Shown here piece after piece: positions 33,393 to 33,698 of a stretch of DNA of 33,698 nucleotides. Numbering within the stretch: position 1 is the stretch's first letter; the number at the start of each line of letters is the position of its first letter. The DNA is from Acidobacteriota bacterium (GTDB lineage: Bacteria > Acidobacteriota > Terriglobia > Terriglobales > Acidobacteriaceae). Location of the stretch: NCBI GenBank assembly GCA_021793595.1, contig JAJYSL010000002.1, forward strand, positions 50,187-83,884. Direction: 5' to 3'. Position numbers and translations under genes: made by a program. The notes under the pieces were generated by a model, which saw only the letters and a list, made by a program, of their open reading frames with translations, was not told the DNA's origin and searched no databases.

Positions 33393-33698
33393 ATGGCGGA
33401 ACGCAGTGCAATTGTTGAGCAGTGGCGCAATCGGCAGGATGATACCGCCGTGCTGGCCACACTGGTACGCGTGGAAGGATCTTCCTATCGCCGTCCGGGC
33501 GCGCGGATGTACATCCACTCGACGGGCTCCGTCGGCGCCATCAGCGGCGGATGCCTGGAAGGCGAGGTCGCGCGCAAGGCTGCATGGATCACGCGCAAGG
33601 GTCCCGCGGTTGAAAAATATTCCACGCTGTTCGATGAAATTCTGGACGAGACCAACTCTCTCGACACCCGGGAGATTCCCTATGGCCTTAGATCGGAA
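33393..33698 (+). CDS. XdhC/CoxI family protein, truncated by window edge
   Basis: The first 102 codons of a gene that continues past the right edge. After MAERSAIVEQWRNR comes ATLVRVEGSSYRRPGARM and GAISGGCLEGEVARKA, the signature of the XdhC N-terminal domain (XdhC_CoxI), including the GGCLE cysteine. XdhC-type proteins bind molybdenum cofactor, help its sulfuration, and insert it into xanthine or CO-type dehydrogenases. ATG 33393 is the first start in this frame before the conserved domain; a weak ribosome-binding site (ACGGGG) is about 14 bases upstream. A molybdoenzyme probably lies just outside the window, which fits the modABC operon at 13.5-16.2 kb. Confidence 0.85.
   Translation, partial: MAERSAIVEQWRNRQDDTAVLATLVRVEGSSYRRPGARMYIHSTGSVGAISGGCLEGEVARKAAWITRKGPAVEKYSTLFDEILDETNSLDTREIPYGLRSE

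Overview
The window reads as a stretch of chromosome from an acidobacterium, most likely class Terriglobia (Acidobacteriaceae-like). The reasons are a long secreted protein of the acidobacterial VWFA-related family, a DUF4382/DUF5666 surface lipoprotein, a membrane-embedded MutS-like ATPase, high G+C coding DNA, and short intergenic repeats opening with GGGYGCCCC. This is inferred from gene content, because no rRNA or other phylogenetic marker is present. I see no tRNA, rRNA, CRISPR array, insertion sequence, integrase or phage gene, so it looks like core chromosome rather than an island.

Layout. 1-2.4 kb: the 3' part of an AI-2E family permease gene, then a DUF4382 lipoprotein on the minus strand. 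2.7-6.7 kb: a plus-strand block of heme o synthase, a two-gene ABC exporter, a DUF420 (CtaM/YozB-like) membrane protein and a small membrane protein, probably serving cytochrome oxidase or heme biogenesis, followed by ssb. 7.4-11.2 kb: single genes for a secreted NTF2-like protein, DoxX, a secreted phospholipase C-like protein, frataxin (CyaY) and DinB. 11.3-13.2 kb: the VWFA-related protein.

13.4-16.2 kb is a tight molybdate operon: an HTH-TOBE regulator, modA, modB and modC, with overlapping junctions. Three CGTATA repeats surround a TATAAT box at its promoter. ModC lacks its usual C-terminal TOBE domain, while the regulator carries one. 16.3-17.65 kb is a lipoprotein gene broken by two in-frame TGA codons. 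17.8-20.9 kb: murB and the membrane MutS-like gene, both on the minus strand. 21.1-23.9 kb: a secreted GH3 beta-glucosidase and a bacilliredoxin. A perfect 19-bp hairpin then separates these from convergent hypB-hypA.

25.1-33.3 kb: a hemolysin III/TrhA membrane protein, then a minus-strand run of sucA (short N-terminus), a stand-alone receiver-domain protein, a short-chain dehydrogenase, a ZIP transporter, ychF, a DUF4149 protein and htpX. The window ends inside an XdhC-like gene, a molybdoenzyme maturation factor that could be a consumer of the molybdenum imported by ModABC.

Most genes here are recognisable housekeeping or metal-handling functions (Mo, Ni, Fe, heme, Zn/Fe/Mn uptake). I did not find a convincing wholly new multi-gene system. 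The items most worth a second look are the two-TGA lipoprotein gene, the self-contained molybdate regulator with its CGTATA sites, the heme o synthase/ABC exporter/DUF420 block, and the membrane-anchored MutS-like protein.
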